Source: Bacteroidota bacterium (GTDB lineage Bacteria > Bacteroidota > Bacteroidia > Chitinophagales > Chitinophagaceae). Taken from it: a stretch of 34,814 nt of DNA. Both the position numbers and the translations under genes were made by a program. Below are positions 25,497 to 34,792 of this stretch, one piece after another. Positions within the stretch are counted from its first letter, which is position 1. Each line of letters starts with the position of its first letter. The stretch is from assembly GCA_018267875.1 (NCBI GenBank), contig JAFDXP010000030.1, forward strand, positions 1 to 34,814, given 5' to 3'. The notes under the pieces are model-generated. The model was given only the letters and a program-made list of their open reading frames with translations, had not been told where the DNA came from and did no database searches.

Positions 25497-26675
25497 TCAA
25501 TAAATCCGCTCAACAATACCTGCAATACCCTGCCCGCCACCAACACAAGCGGTGATCATACCAAACTTTTTATTGAGTCTTCCTAAGTCATGCAAATTTT
25601 GAATGGTCAATTTGGCTCCGCTACAGCCCAAAGGATGTCCTAATGAGATTGCCCCTCCATTGATGTTGACTATTTCATCGTTCATTCCCAACTCACGAAT
25701 AACGGCAATAGATTGTGAGGCAAAAGCTTCGTTCAATTCTATCAAATCAATATCTGCCAATTTCATGCCTGCTTGTTTCAATACTTTTGGTACGGCAGCT
25801 ATGGGTCCAACTCCCATAATGCGAGGGTCAACGCCAGCCACTGCACAAGCTTTTAAGTGTGCCCAGGGCTTTAAGTTGCATTGCACCATTAGTTTTTCGC
25901 TCATAACGATAACAAAGGCAGCCCCATCGGACGTTTGAGAAGAGTTTCCGGCAGTAACGGTTCCGCCTTGAGCAAACACGGCAGGCAGTTTTGCTAACAC
26001 TTCCAAGGACGTATCGGCGCGAGGACCTTCATCAGTATCTACAACATGATCACGCTCAGCTCTTTTTCCTTTTTCATTTACATAAATTTCCTTCACAGTA
26101 ATTGGTAAAATTCCTTCTTTAAAATACCCTTCTTTGATAGCATGTATAGCCCGCTGATGCGATCGAAAAGAGAAAGCATCTTGATCTTGTCTGCCTATTT
26201 TAAAATCCATGGCAACTTGCTCAGCAGTCAACCCCATACCCAGATAATAGTCGGGAGTATCTGTTGCAAAAGTATAATTGGGCATTGTTCGCCACCCTGC
26301 AGTAGGCACCAAGCTCATACTTTCTGTTCCGCCGGCAATGATACAATCTGCCATCCCACTTTGGATTTTAGCTGTTGCTATGGCAATTGTTTCTAAACCC
26401 GATGCACAATATCTATTGACAGTTACACCTGGCACCCATTCACCCACAGCACGATTTGCTATAATTCTCCCTACTTGTAGGCCTTGTTCAGCTTCGGGTA
26501 CAGCGTTTCCAACAATCACATCGTCAATCAACTGCTTGTCTAATTGTGGAACCGTATCCAGCAAGCCTTTGATAACTTCTACAGCTAAATCATCGGATCG
26601 ATAGAACCTAAATCCTCCTTTTTTTGCTTTTCCAACTGCGGTACGAAAACCGGCAACTATATAGGCTGTTTGCAT
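25497..26675 (-). CDS. Acetyl-CoA C-acyltransferase (3-ketoacyl-CoA thiolase, FadA type)
   Basis: The enzyme performs the thiolytic step of fatty-acid beta-oxidation. The protein has 392 aa. The nucleophile is Cys90 (NRYCASGLETI); NEAFASQ, GHPLGCSGAK and CVGGGQGIAG near the end complete the active site. It is closer in its landmarks to FadA-type thiolases (GGFRFYRSDDL, VDTDEGPRADTS) than the thiolase at 17286. A 3-hydroxyacyl-CoA dehydrogenase (FadB) usually accompanies such a gene but none is adjacent here. An imperfect -7 box (TACCTTTA) is upstream. It is divergent from the CoA-binding protein gene. Confidence 0.92.
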   Translation of the reverse strand: MQTAYIVAGFRTAVGKAKKGGFRFYRSDDLAVEVIKGLLDTVPQLDKQLIDDVIVGNAVPEAEQGLQVGRIIANRAVGEWVPGVTVNRYCASGLETIAIATAKIQSGMADCIIAGGTESMSLVPTAGWRTMPNYTFATDTPDYYLGMGLTAEQVAMDFKIGRQDQDAFSFRSHQRAIHAIKEGYFKEGILPITVKEIYVNEKGKRAERDHVVDTDEGPRADTSLEVLAKLPAVFAQGGTVTAGNSSQTSDGAAFVIVMSEKLMVQCNLKPWAHLKACAVAGVDPRIMGVGPIAAVPKVLKQAGMKLADIDLIELNEAFASQSIAVIRELGMNDEIVNINGGAISLGHPLGCSGAKLTIQNLHDLGRLNKKFGMITACVGGGQGIAGIVERIY

Positions 26676-26792
26676 AATACACTTTGATTGATTCTAAAGG
26701 TAAGAAATTTAGACTCAGAAAAGATCAGGTGGATAAACCTTTTAATGTTGCATTTTAGCAAAACCAAAAGAAAATTTCAACCATAGCTTGTG

Positions 26793-26800
26793 TAGCTTTG
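26793..26800 (+). promoter_or_regulatory. -7 box for the CoA-binding protein gene
   Basis: TAGCTTTG fits TAnnTTTG, 25 nt before the ATG at 26826. Confidence 0.5.
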
Positions 26801-26825
26801 AATTTGCAGAACAAACTTTCACCTC

Positions 26826-27194
26826 ATGAACAAAAATGGAAAAACATTAGTATTGGGTGCTTCTGAAAACCCTGATCGTTATAGCAATAGAGCTATCAAT
26901 CAACTTAGGGTACATGGTTACGATGTGGTAGCTATAGGGCATAAAATTGGTAAAGTAGCAGATGTAGAAATCGGGATTAAGTCAATTGACATTCCAAATT
27001 TAGACACGGTAACGCTATATCTAAACCCAACTAACCAAAAGCCTTATTATGACTATATCAAGTCATTGAAACCCAGAAGAGTTATTTTCAATCCCGGAAC
27101 AGAAAACGAAGAATTAGAGCGTATTTTAGCCCAAACCGGTGTCAATACAATGGAAGCTTGCACTCTTGTTTTGCTTAGCACGGGGCAATATTAA
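26826..27194 (+). CDS. CoA-binding domain protein (CoA_binding_2, YccU-like)
   Basis: A 122-aa single Rossmann-fold protein. The nucleotide-binding loop is LVLGASENPDRYSNRAI (residues ~8-24); HGYDVVAIGHK, DTVTLYLNP, RRVIFNPGTENEEL and the C-terminal EACTLVLLSTGQY follow the family pattern. Members bind CoA, but their cellular role is not settled. It is a single gene, convergent with the DUF1573 gene across a shared hairpin. Confidence 0.88.
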   Translation: MNKNGKTLVLGASENPDRYSNRAINQLRVHGYDVVAIGHKIGKVADVEIGIKSIDIPNLDTVTLYLNPTNQKPYYDYIKSLKPRRVIFNPGTENEELERILAQTGVNTMEACTLVLLSTGQY

Positions 27195-27244
27195 AAAGTA
27201 TAAAGAGCATCGTCATGCTATACAGCTAAGCTATAAAAATACAA

Positions 27245-27273
27245 TCAGCCTGAGAGATGATTTCTCAGGCTGA
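27245..27273. terminator. Shared terminator between convergent genes
   Basis: TCAGCCTGAGA (27245-27255) pairs with TCTCAGGCTGA (27263-27273) over 7 nt. T-rich sequence follows on the minus strand and A-rich on the plus strand, so it serves mainly the DUF1573 gene. Confidence 0.7.
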
Positions 27274-27302
27274 CTGAAAAAATTATGTGCTTGTAAATTG
27301 TG

Positions 27303-27746
27303 TTATTTTTTCTCAGGAGCTACTTCTGCTGACTTTGCTTTTACCGTACCACGAATATGCAATACCATAGGCGAAGGCTGTCCATTTGAAGTGATGTAAA
27401 CATCCTTAGTGATTGGTCCGGGACGGCCTGCAGTGCTGTAAGACACATGTATTTTGGCTTTTTTTCCGGGCATAATTGGTTCTTTTGGCCATTGTGGAAC
27501 TGTACATCCACATGAGCCATGTGCTTCCGTTATGATAATCGGCTCTTTGCCAACATTTTTAAACTCGAAATCACATTCAGCATTGGGTCCTTCAGCAACC
27601 TCTCCAAAGTCATGGGTATCACTTTTAAATTTGAATTTACCCACGTTTGTGTTTTGCTGCACATCCGTAGCATTTGTTTTTTGGTCTTGTGCTTGAGCAG
27701 CGCCATAGCAGGAAAGACATACCAGCGCGATAAAAAGTTTCTTCAT
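27303..27746 (-). CDS. DUF1573 domain exported protein
   Basis: The protein has 147 aa with a signal peptide (MKKLFIALVCLSCYGAAQAQ, cleavage after AQA). The DUF1573 module carries FDFG-like HDFGEV (45-50), FKNVGKEPIIITEAHGSCGCTVP (62-84, with the hallmark SCGC) and PGKKAKIHVSYSTAGRPGP. These proteins are common in Bacteroidota envelopes and adopt an immunoglobulin-like fold, but their role is unknown. A short Lys/Ala tail closes it. I see no TAnnTTTG box upstream. Confidence 0.9.
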   Translation of the reverse strand: MKKLFIALVCLSCYGAAQAQDQKTNATDVQQNTNVGKFKFKSDTHDFGEVAEGPNAECDFEFKNVGKEPIIITEAHGSCGCTVPQWPKEPIMPGKKAKIHVSYSTAGRPGPITKDVYITSNGQPSPMVLHIRGTVKAKSAEVAPEKK

Positions 27747-27839
27747 TTTTCTTTAGATATTTTGTTTTGAAGTCGAATTAACTCTTGTGCAAATTAGGAT
27801 TTTTCAGAAAAGTAGAAGATTAAAAGTTTTGCAAAGTTC

Positions 27840-30362
27840 TTACCATTCACCACCACTGCTTGGAGTAACAATTTTCACCGGATAATTAGGTGAAAAACCG
27901 ATGCGAAAGGCAGATGTCTCAGGCAAAAAACTACTCCAAGCATGTACAAAATCAAGTCGAAACAGTCGAAACTGTTCAAACCCTAAATTATCAATTCCTA
28001 CAAAAGCTTCGGAATGCCAAAATTTATCATTTACATAATAACTATTTCCACCTGTAACCAAATACCATCTCAGTTGCCGCAATAAAGGAATTTTATTGGT
28101 AAGGAATCCATTCAAATGCCATTCTACATGGGCTTCACCATATATGGCCGCATGATTGCTATACAAATAATAAGGTGCTAATTGAAAACTTTCTAAATAA
28201 GGTGACGCTACCACAACTTGATTTCCGTTTAATTGATTGAGATCCGGAATACCCACCCAACGATCATTTAAAAATCCACCGATAGCCATGTTGTAATTGA
28301 GCGTCCCTGCAAGTTTCAACGAAAGTTCCTGTCGCAAATCCAAACACCATTTATCGAAATCAACTTGGCTATTAAATATATTAGGTATGCCTTTTTCATA
28401 ACTAAGTGAAAATACCGGATACTTACTGCTTCTCGGCAGCATGAAATTTGGATATTTGATGTAGGTGAATCCTGGTTGATAAGAAATTGAAGCTTTAACA
28501 AGAAAGGCGTTATGCTGAAGCCAATTAAGGGAGCTAAATTCCTTAGGGATGTTGGGTGTAAAACCACCTCTACTCTCTTTTGCATAGCTAAAATAAGTTG
28601 AATTTTGAAGAGGTAATCTTTGTTGAAAGCCTGTCGTCAATTTCCAACTAAAACCGTTGCCATGGTTCATTCCAAAGAATAAATTAGCGTTCCAACGTTC
28701 ATAAATTTTGAGATAATTTTCTCGATAGAAAAGTGTACTGATGGTGTTATACAATTCATCTAAAGGATTGTGTGGGTTAAACTGAAAAATGTATTTACCC
28801 CCTTCTGCTCCCAGCGACCACTTTCGCCCTATCCATGAGCGATATTGATGAATAAAATTGATTCTTGCAACACCATTGAAATGGGTGTTTCCAAAACCAT
28901 AACGCAAAGCAAAAGCTCCGGAAAAATAGTTTGAGCTATCTGCTCGAAGGGTAGTAAAAAAGCGAGGTGCAACGTTTAAGCCCTCTACGGTATTATAATT
29001 TGCTAATCCAGTTAGCAGTGCATTTGTTTGCAATGAAAAGCGATCATTCTTTCCTCGATAAACATAGCCATTCAATAATAATGATCCAGGCTTAAATCGG
29101 TTAGACCGACGACGCATCGAATCTATATAATGAGGGTTTTCAAAGATCAAACGTAGGCTGTCTTTTTGCTTATAGTCATCCGACTCTTCGTCTAAAAGCG
29201 GCACAGGACGCTCTTTTGCCCAATAAATACTATCTTGGTTAGTTGCATTTTTATCGTATTCGCTGGTTATATTTTTGGCAAATACAGAGTCCGGCATGGG
29301 TTCATTTACTTTTTGATTATCATACACGGTAACGAAATTTCCGCCTATATCAAACCCTAAAATTTTGAGTGAAAGCCCGATGACTTGCTGTTTGATTACA
29401 GGCATATCTTTTTTCAAAGGCAAAAAAAGTTGCTTGATTCGGAGGGTGTCAAGCAAATCCATGTTTGATTGCTTATTAGCCACAACATCTAAGCTATGCA
29501 ATGACCATTCATTATCCACAATATAAATATCGCCCTGAAACAGCGGTTCATAAAGTCTTTTAGGCGTAAATCTAATTTTAAAAACAGTGCGTCCGCTCTC
29601 TTCAAAATCACCCATCAATTTAAACTTGTAAAAGTTAAATGCACCTTCGCTAATAGGTGAAATAAATCCACGAGGGCTTATTTGTTTGGAGATTTGGATA
29701 TTGTTTTCATAAAAATTAATAATAGACGGAAATGTTGCTGCACCTAAGGCTCCCGGAGATCCACTTTGTTTTACAGAATGAATAATAGTCTTTTGTTGAT
29801 CTCCTTTTTGATAAAAACTGGCAAACTCTTCCAGCAACAACAACATACCTTTTCCCGCGCTATCAAGCCCGGACTCCGCCTTTTCAACTTTTTGCCCTAA
29901 CACCTTATCCGGAGCAGTTCGTGTTTTCATGACTGCTTTCAGATACATGTCTGTTTGAAACGAACGAATCTGGTCAAGAAAAAAAGATCTTTTTGCTATG
30001 ACATGGCGCATGATGTAAGTTGCCGGATCTTCCGATGATTTCACAACCTGCTCACTCATTTGTAAGCTTTGCTCTACGAGTGAAAAATGGTGTGTCTGTA
30101 TTTCATCATTACGACTAATGACAACTTGAAAAACAAGCTGGTGAAAGCCAATATATTGACAGGCAATTGTGTAAGTGCCTTGAGATAAAATAAGCTGATA
30201 ATCCCCTTCAGCATTGGCACTCGTGCCTATTGTAGTGCCTGCAACAAAGACAGAGGCAAATGGTAGTGCATTCCCTTTTTCATCCGTTATTTTACCTTTT
30301 AAAATTGCCGAAAAAGTAGATGAAGATAAAAGCAAGAATATTGCTGTAAATAATAAACGCAT
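27840..30362 (-). CDS. DUF5686 / CarboxypepD_reg-like surface protein
   Basis: The protein has 840 aa with a signal peptide (MRLLFTAIFLLLSSSTFSA). Residues ~20-105 form a carboxypeptidase-regulatory-like beta-sandwich (LKGKITDEKGNALPFASVFVAGTTIGTSANAEGDYQLIL), as found at the N-terminus of TonB-linked and related Bacteroidota proteins. The remainder matches the DUF5686 layout: a conserved linker (YIMRHVIAKR) and a long outer-membrane beta-barrel-like region. It ends HAWSSFLPETSAFRIGFSPN. No TonB box or plug domain was recognised. The function is unknown, but the large barrel with a sandwich domain suggests export or envelope biogenesis. A -7 box TATTTTTG lies 16 nt upstream of the ATG. Confidence 0.85.
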   Translation of the reverse strand: MRLLFTAIFLLLSSSTFSAILKGKITDEKGNALPFASVFVAGTTIGTSANAEGDYQLILSQGTYTIACQYIGFHQLVFQVVISRNDEIQTHHFSLVEQSLQMSEQVVKSSEDPATYIMRHVIAKRSFFLDQIRSFQTDMYLKAVMKTRTAPDKVLGQKVEKAESGLDSAGKGMLLLLEEFASFYQKGDQQKTIIHSVKQSGSPGALGAATFPSIINFYENNIQISKQISPRGFISPISEGAFNFYKFKLMGDFEESGRTVFKIRFTPKRLYEPLFQGDIYIVDNEWSLHSLDVVANKQSNMDLLDTLRIKQLFLPLKKDMPVIKQQVIGLSLKILGFDIGGNFVTVYDNQKVNEPMPDSVFAKNITSEYDKNATNQDSIYWAKERPVPLLDEESDDYKQKDSLRLIFENPHYIDSMRRRSNRFKPGSLLLNGYVYRGKNDRFSLQTNALLTGLANYNTVEGLNVAPRFFTTLRADSSNYFSGAFALRYGFGNTHFNGVARINFIHQYRSWIGRKWSLGAEGGKYIFQFNPHNPLDELYNTISTLFYRENYLKIYERWNANLFFGMNHGNGFSWKLTTGFQQRLPLQNSTYFSYAKESRGGFTPNIPKEFSSLNWLQHNAFLVKASISYQPGFTYIKYPNFMLPRSSKYPVFSLSYEKGIPNIFNSQVDFDKWCLDLRQELSLKLAGTLNYNMAIGGFLNDRWVGIPDLNQLNGNQVVVASPYLESFQLAPYYLYSNHAAIYGEAHVEWHLNGFLTNKIPLLRQLRWYLVTGGNSYYVNDKFWHSEAFVGIDNLGFEQFRLFRLDFVHAWSSFLPETSAFRIGFSPNYPVKIVTPSSGGEW

Positions 30363-30378
30363 GGATATTGTAGATCCT

Positions 30379-30386
30379 CAAAAATA
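30379..30386 (-). promoter_or_regulatory. -7 box for the DUF5686 gene
   Basis: TATTTTTG on the minus strand fits TAnnTTTG, 16 nt before the ATG at 30362. Confidence 0.5.
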
Positions 30387-30488
30387 TTGGTTTGAAATCA
30401 CAAATCAGTAGTGCTAAAAAATGTGTATGTCTGGATAGTGTTTTAAATAGTTAAAACCAAACAATTACCTCCTGTAAACCTGAACTGC

Positions 30489-30949
30489 AGAGTAGAATAC
30501 GGAGCTGACAGCAAATTAATTGAAATGGTGTTGGTAAGTGCCAGTGCTTACATCATAGGGAAGCGAATGTTTTAAGAAGAAGAAGTTTGGGCAAATGACC
30601 TATTTGAAGCTGATGTTTTTGTGTTAACACACGAGAAAAGAGAACCTTGGGTTCAAGAAGGAACAACCACTTTTTATTTTATAAATGAGGGGGAATTGAA
30701 ACTGCCTTAGAAAAAGATAGGCAATCAGCCAAAGGGAAAGATATTAGTATTCAGTGTGGCGCAAACATTATTCAACAATTTTTAAATGCAGGTTTCGTGG
30801 ACAAATGTTTTAATCATATTGCTCCTATCTTTTAGGAAGTGGTGTTCGACTATGATGGCATTGATAAAGACAAATATAACATTCAAATTATTGAAGTAAT
30901 TCCTTCCGACTTGACTACCCTTTTGAGGTATAAATTGTCAAGAAAATAA
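30489..30949 (+). pseudogene. Decayed dihydrofolate-reductase family (RibD C-terminal domain) gene
   Basis: Stitching frames gives family landmarks: SAYIIGKRMF, then EEEVWANDLFEADVFVLTHE, KREPWVQEGTTTFYFINEG, IETALEKDRQSAKGKDISI, CGANIIQQFLNAGFVDK, then a stretch expected as PILLGSGVRLFDGID, and IIEVIPSDLTTLLRYKLS. It is broken in four places: an in-frame TAA at 30573-30575 just after RMF; two extra G in the run at 30689-30693; about one base lost near 30830; and two bases lost near 30853, after which the frame returns. The first third of the protein, including the expected N-terminal strand, cannot be found upstream. The family includes small NADPH-dependent reductases of unknown substrate. 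The rest of 30363-31059 holds nothing else I recognise. Confidence 0.8.
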
Positions 30950-31059
30950 TGAAAATGATTTGTTTTCTTCCATTTTTACAAGAGTAAACAAGATGCGATT
31001 ATTTTATGTTTTCAAAAGTCAATTTCCCGCCCTAAATTCAAAAACTTTTTTTATTTCTA

Positions 31060-34000
31060 ATGGCAGAAAAATTTGGCAATACTTGGTGGGGACAACAATG
31101 GCTTCAATCCTTAAATAATATTGACTATAGTAATCGTTTACCCAGAGGGGCTGCTTATGCTAGAAAAGGGGCGGTTAGTTCAATCAAAATAACCGAAAAT
31201 CAAATTCACGCAAAGGTGCAGGGAAGTCGCCCTACCCCATATAAAGTGGATATCATTTTGCCTCCTTTTTTCGATCCGGAATTGGGCAACTTCATGGATG
31301 AATTGGCTACAAATCCGCTCATCGTTTCTAAACTTTTCAATAGGGAATTGGATACTGAACTGCTTTCAATGGCAGAAAGGAATGGACTAAAAATTTTCCC
31401 TCAGCAATGGACGGATTTTAAAATGCAATGTAGTTGTCCCGATTGGGCAGTGCCTTGCAAACATCTGGCAGCAGTGATTTACAAGGTTTGTGCTGAAATA
31501 GACAACAACCCTTTTCTGGCTTTCAGTCTCCACCGATTGGATTTGATACACGAGCTTACCAAACGAGGCTTATTTATGAATGCAGAGGTGGAAGAAATTC
31601 CGATGATCAAAAATTTGTATTTCGACAAAAAGCAGCAAGCAGTCACTACAAATTTCGACCGTGTAAATGCCTATCAAAAACTATCATTTACCAACCTATC
31701 CCCTATTCTGGATTCACTTTTGGCGTTATTGCCCTCTAACCCTGTGTTTAACAGCAATACAAAAGACTTTAAAGAAGAATATCGCATTATTTTGAACCGG
31801 GTTGTAAAGAATGCCCATAAAATTGTAACGGGAAAAATTGATTTACAAAACTTTTTACAACAAGCAATAGCTGATCAGAATGTAAACACTCACTCTAAAA
31901 ATAAAATTGTACTAACAGAGGATTTAATAGCGATAGTTCAAGTAAATGATGAAACCTTTTCATTGCCAGAATTTATGCTAAATCTTTCGTTGATCCCATC
32001 CAACAAAACCTTAGATTATCAACCCTCTACGGCTGCACTTCACACCTTGTTTTATCTGTCTTTGCACTTGATTGCAAATGGTGCAATAGTTCCTCAAATC
32101 GTTCAATCATCCGACAAACATTATGCTATTCGTTGGCTTCCGGCTATGATTAGTAAAAATGTTAAACACTTGGTCAATGAAATTTCAGCAATCTTACCTC
32201 CTGACATTTTTTGGTGGAAAACCAATAAGGGTTCTAAGCCTATTCAAAAAGATTTGACAAGCAATCTGCTTTCTATTTTCCTTACCGAATTTGTATTTTT
32301 ATTAGGTGAAATAAATCATACAGACATACTAAAAAAAGTGTTTTTTAATAGCTTTCCTTATAGCTTCAACGAACCTGGAGAAAATGCTTTACCCGGAGGT
32401 ATTCAAACTTGGTTGCAAAAATATTATTTAACCCAAGGAAAATACAGACCACAATTAGCGGTTTCTGAAAAACAAAATGAGGATTTTGGCATAGTTGTAA
32501 ATATTATTGATACCGAAGAAAAGTCTTTAGTGCCAATAGCTGTGGGTGATATTATCAATAATAAGGAATTTGACAAAAAACGTATTGAAATTCTAAAATC
32601 GTTGACGACTATCATTGAATATATTCCCGGTTTAGAAAATTTTATCCGGTCGAAAGGCAAAGATGAAATTGTATTGAACAGGGCTGCTTTTCCGCCATTT
32701 TTGTTTGATATGATTCCGGTGATTCAGCTTTTAGATATAGATGTAATGCTTCCAAAGGCTTTGCAACACATCCTTAAACCCAAACCATCTGTAAAGTTAA
32801 AATCCAAGAAGGGGAAGTCATTTTTGAGTTTGAATGAATTGATGGAGTTTGAATGGCAGGTAGCAATTGGCGATACTTTGATGAGCGAACAAGAGTTTAG
32901 AAATCTTTTGAAACATTCTGACGGCTTACTAAAATACAAATCGCAATATATTTATGTTGATCAAAACGATTTAGAAAAACTACACAAACATTTTACCTCC
33001 GAAAAAGAAAATCTTAGCCCTTTTGAAATGCTTCGTGCAGCATTGAGTGGCGAATATCAAGGCGAAAAAATCCAATTGGACAATACCGTTTTAGAATTAA
33101 TAAATGAGCTATCGGAAGTAAGAAATATTCCTTTGCCCAAAGGGTTAAATGCCACACTTCGACCGTATCAAGAAAGAGGATTTTCGTGGATGTATCGCAA
33201 TGCCCAAATTGGTTTTGGCTCTGTTATAGCAGACGATATGGGGTTAGGTAAAACCCTACAAGTCATCACCACCATTTTAAAATATAAAGAAGATGGCTTT
33301 TTAGACAAGAAAAAAATGCTGGTTATTGTCCCCACAGGGCTTTTGACCAATTGGCAATCTGAGTTAGAAAAATTTGCACCCTCACTAAAAGTTTGTTTAT
33401 TCCATGGAACAGGTAGAAAAATGGATGAGGAATTCGACATTCTTCTTTCTTCTTACGGCATAGCCCGAACGGAATCCAATCGGCTCAAAAAAATGGATTG
33501 GTATTCTATGGTGATTGATGAAGCACAAAACATCAAAAATCAGGAAACCCAACAAGCAAAAGCCATAAAGAGCATTAAGGCTGATAACTTTATTGCCATG
33601 AGCGGTACACCGGTTGAGAACAGATTGAGCGAACTGTGGAGCATTATGGATTATGGAAACCGTGGCGTATTAGGTAGTGTAAAGGAATTTCAGGAAAATT
33701 TCGGACAGCCGATTGAGGTGTATAACGATAAAAGTGTTGCCGAGAAATTAAAAAAGATTTCTGCTCCATTTATGATGCGAAGATTGAAAACCGACAAAAG
33801 TATCATCAGCGATTTGCCAGATAAAATAGAAATGGATTGTTTTGGGAAATTAGTACCGGAGCAGGCAAGTCTCTATCAACAAACAATGGAAGAAGCTATG
33901 AAGGAAATTGAAGCTATTGAAGCTAAAGACAAGAAAGATTTGTTTGTTCGTCAGGGTTTGGTACTGCAAATGATTTTAGCCTTAAAGCAAATTTGCAATC

Positions 34001-34566
34001 ACCCCACGCAATATTTAAAAAATAATGATTTAGATAGTACTAAAAGTGGTAAATTAGAATTGTTGTTTGACAAATTAGACAGTATTTTAGATAGTGGCGA
34101 AAAGGTGCTCATATTCACACAATTCAAAGAAATGGGACAATTGCTTCAAACATTCATTTCAGAAAAGTATAAAATAATGCCTTTATTTTATCATGGAGGC
34201 AACAGCATCAAACAAAGGCAGGAAATGGTAGAAAATTTCCAAACCAACCCTGCCGATAAAGTGTTTATTCTTTCTCTAAAAGCAGCTGGAACAGGGCTTA
34301 ATCTAACCACCGCAAACCATGTAATCCATTATGATCTTTGGTGGAATCCGGCAGTAGAAGCACAAGCCACAGACCGAGCATACCGTATCGGGCAAAAAAA
34401 TAATGTAATGGTTCATCGCTTTATTACTAAAAATACTTTTGAAGAACAAATCAATACGATGATTCAATCTAAAAAGGCATTGTCAGAAATGACCGTTTCA
34501 ACAGGCGAAAATTGGATTGGCAATCTGAGCAATAAAGAACTGAAAAATTTGTTTGAGATTAAATAG
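31060..34566 (+). CDS. SWIM zinc finger / SNF2 family helicase
   Basis: The protein has 1,168 aa. The SWIM zinc finger, CSCPDWAVPCKH, lies at residues ~123-134, after an N-terminal region with WWGQQWLQSL. A long middle domain (~150-690) matches the bacterial SNF2-associated region. The SNF2 ATPase has motif I DDMGLGKT (~724-731), motif II DEAQ (~818), motif III SGTPVENRLSELW and helicase-C motifs ending HYDLWWNPAVEAQATDRAYRIGQ (~1090-1112). It is an ATP-driven double-stranded DNA translocase; RapA/HepA-like remodelling of transcription or DNA repair roles are possible but not shown. The ATG at 31060 follows a T-rich stretch, and no TAnnTTTG box was found. It lies between a decayed reductase gene and a recombinase remnant. 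Confidence 0.92.
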   Translation: MAEKFGNTWWGQQWLQSLNNIDYSNRLPRGAAYARKGAVSSIKITENQIHAKVQGSRPTPYKVDIILPPFFDPELGNFMDELATNPLIVSKLFNRELDTELLSMAERNGLKIFPQQWTDFKMQCSCPDWAVPCKHLAAVIYKVCAEIDNNPFLAFSLHRLDLIHELTKRGLFMNAEVEEIPMIKNLYFDKKQQAVTTNFDRVNAYQKLSFTNLSPILDSLLALLPSNPVFNSNTKDFKEEYRIILNRVVKNAHKIVTGKIDLQNFLQQAIADQNVNTHSKNKIVLTEDLIAIVQVNDETFSLPEFMLNLSLIPSNKTLDYQPSTAALHTLFYLSLHLIANGAIVPQIVQSSDKHYAIRWLPAMISKNVKHLVNEISAILPPDIFWWKTNKGSKPIQKDLTSNLLSIFLTEFVFLLGEINHTDILKKVFFNSFPYSFNEPGENALPGGIQTWLQKYYLTQGKYRPQLAVSEKQNEDFGIVVNIIDTEEKSLVPIAVGDIINNKEFDKKRIEILKSLTTIIEYIPGLENFIRSKGKDEIVLNRAAFPPFLFDMIPVIQLLDIDVMLPKALQHILKPKPSVKLKSKKGKSFLSLNELMEFEWQVAIGDTLMSEQEFRNLLKHSDGLLKYKSQYIYVDQNDLEKLHKHFTSEKENLSPFEMLRAALSGEYQGEKIQLDNTVLELINELSEVRNIPLPKGLNATLRPYQERGFSWMYRNAQIGFGSVIADDMGLGKTLQVITTILKYKEDGFLDKKKMLVIVPTGLLTNWQSELEKFAPSLKVCLFHGTGRKMDEEFDILLSSYGIARTESNRLKKMDWYSMVIDEAQNIKNQETQQAKAIKSIKADNFIAMSGTPVENRLSELWSIMDYGNRGVLGSVKEFQENFGQPIEVYNDKSVAEKLKKISAPFMMRRLKTDKSIISDLPDKIEMDCFGKLVPEQASLYQQTMEEAMKEIEAIEAKDKKDLFVRQGLVLQMILALKQICNHPTQYLKNNDLDSTKSGKLELLFDKLDSILDSGEKVLIFTQFKEMGQLLQTFISEKYKIMPLFYHGGNSIKQRQEMVENFQTNPADKVFILSLKAAGTGLNLTTANHVIHYDLWWNPAVEAQATDRAYRIGQKNNVMVHRFITKNTFEEQINTMIQSKKALSEMTVSTGENWIGNLSNKELKNLFEIK

Positions 34567-34597
34567 GCAAATATTAATTTTACGTCATATACCAAGC

Positions 34598-34762
34598 TCA
34601 TTGCGAAGCTGACCAAAGTACCTTAGAGTAGCTTCTTAGATGTTGAATTAGATTTTTGTCGTAATCAAATTTCACCCAAATCACCTTGCTTCCGTGATGT
34701 GAGCCAAGGGAAAAGAGAAACAATTGGTGATTAAAAGCAGACTGCGTATTTTGAATATCCAT
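34598..34762 (-). pseudogene. N-terminal fragment of a tyrosine recombinase (integrase)
   Basis: Read on the minus strand, the ATG at 34762 opens a 54-aa frame containing GSKVIWVKFDYDKNLIQHL and RSYSKVLWSASQ, the pattern of the N-terminal arm-type domain of Bacteroidota integrases (an FPYN-like motif, then WSAS-x-x-C/A-WYV). A TGA follows at 34600-34598. Reading through it gives AWYMT, as expected for the family, and then a TAA, so the gene is broken by a stop and cut soon after. Core-binding and catalytic domains are absent. A -7 box (TACCTTTG, 34785-34792) lies upstream. The rest of 34567-34814 shows nothing else. Confidence 0.55.
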
Positions 34763-34784
34763 AAGTTTCGCATTTTGAATATCC
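34748..34784. repeat. Short direct repeat at the integrase-fragment start
   Basis: The 13-mer ATTTTGAATATCC occurs at 34748-34760 and again at 34772-34784, 24 nt apart, so eight codons. Read on the minus strand, the copy nearer the gene includes its start codon region. Confidence 0.6.
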
Positions 34785-34792
34785 CAAAGGTA
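34785..34792 (-). promoter_or_regulatory. -7 box for the integrase fragment
   Basis: TACCTTTG on the minus strand fits TAnnTTTG, 22 nt before the ATG at 34762. Confidence 0.4.

Noticed and set aside
25603-25938. A 111-codon open frame on the plus strand
   Set aside because: It is an antisense shadow of the FadA-type thiolase, with low-complexity composition.
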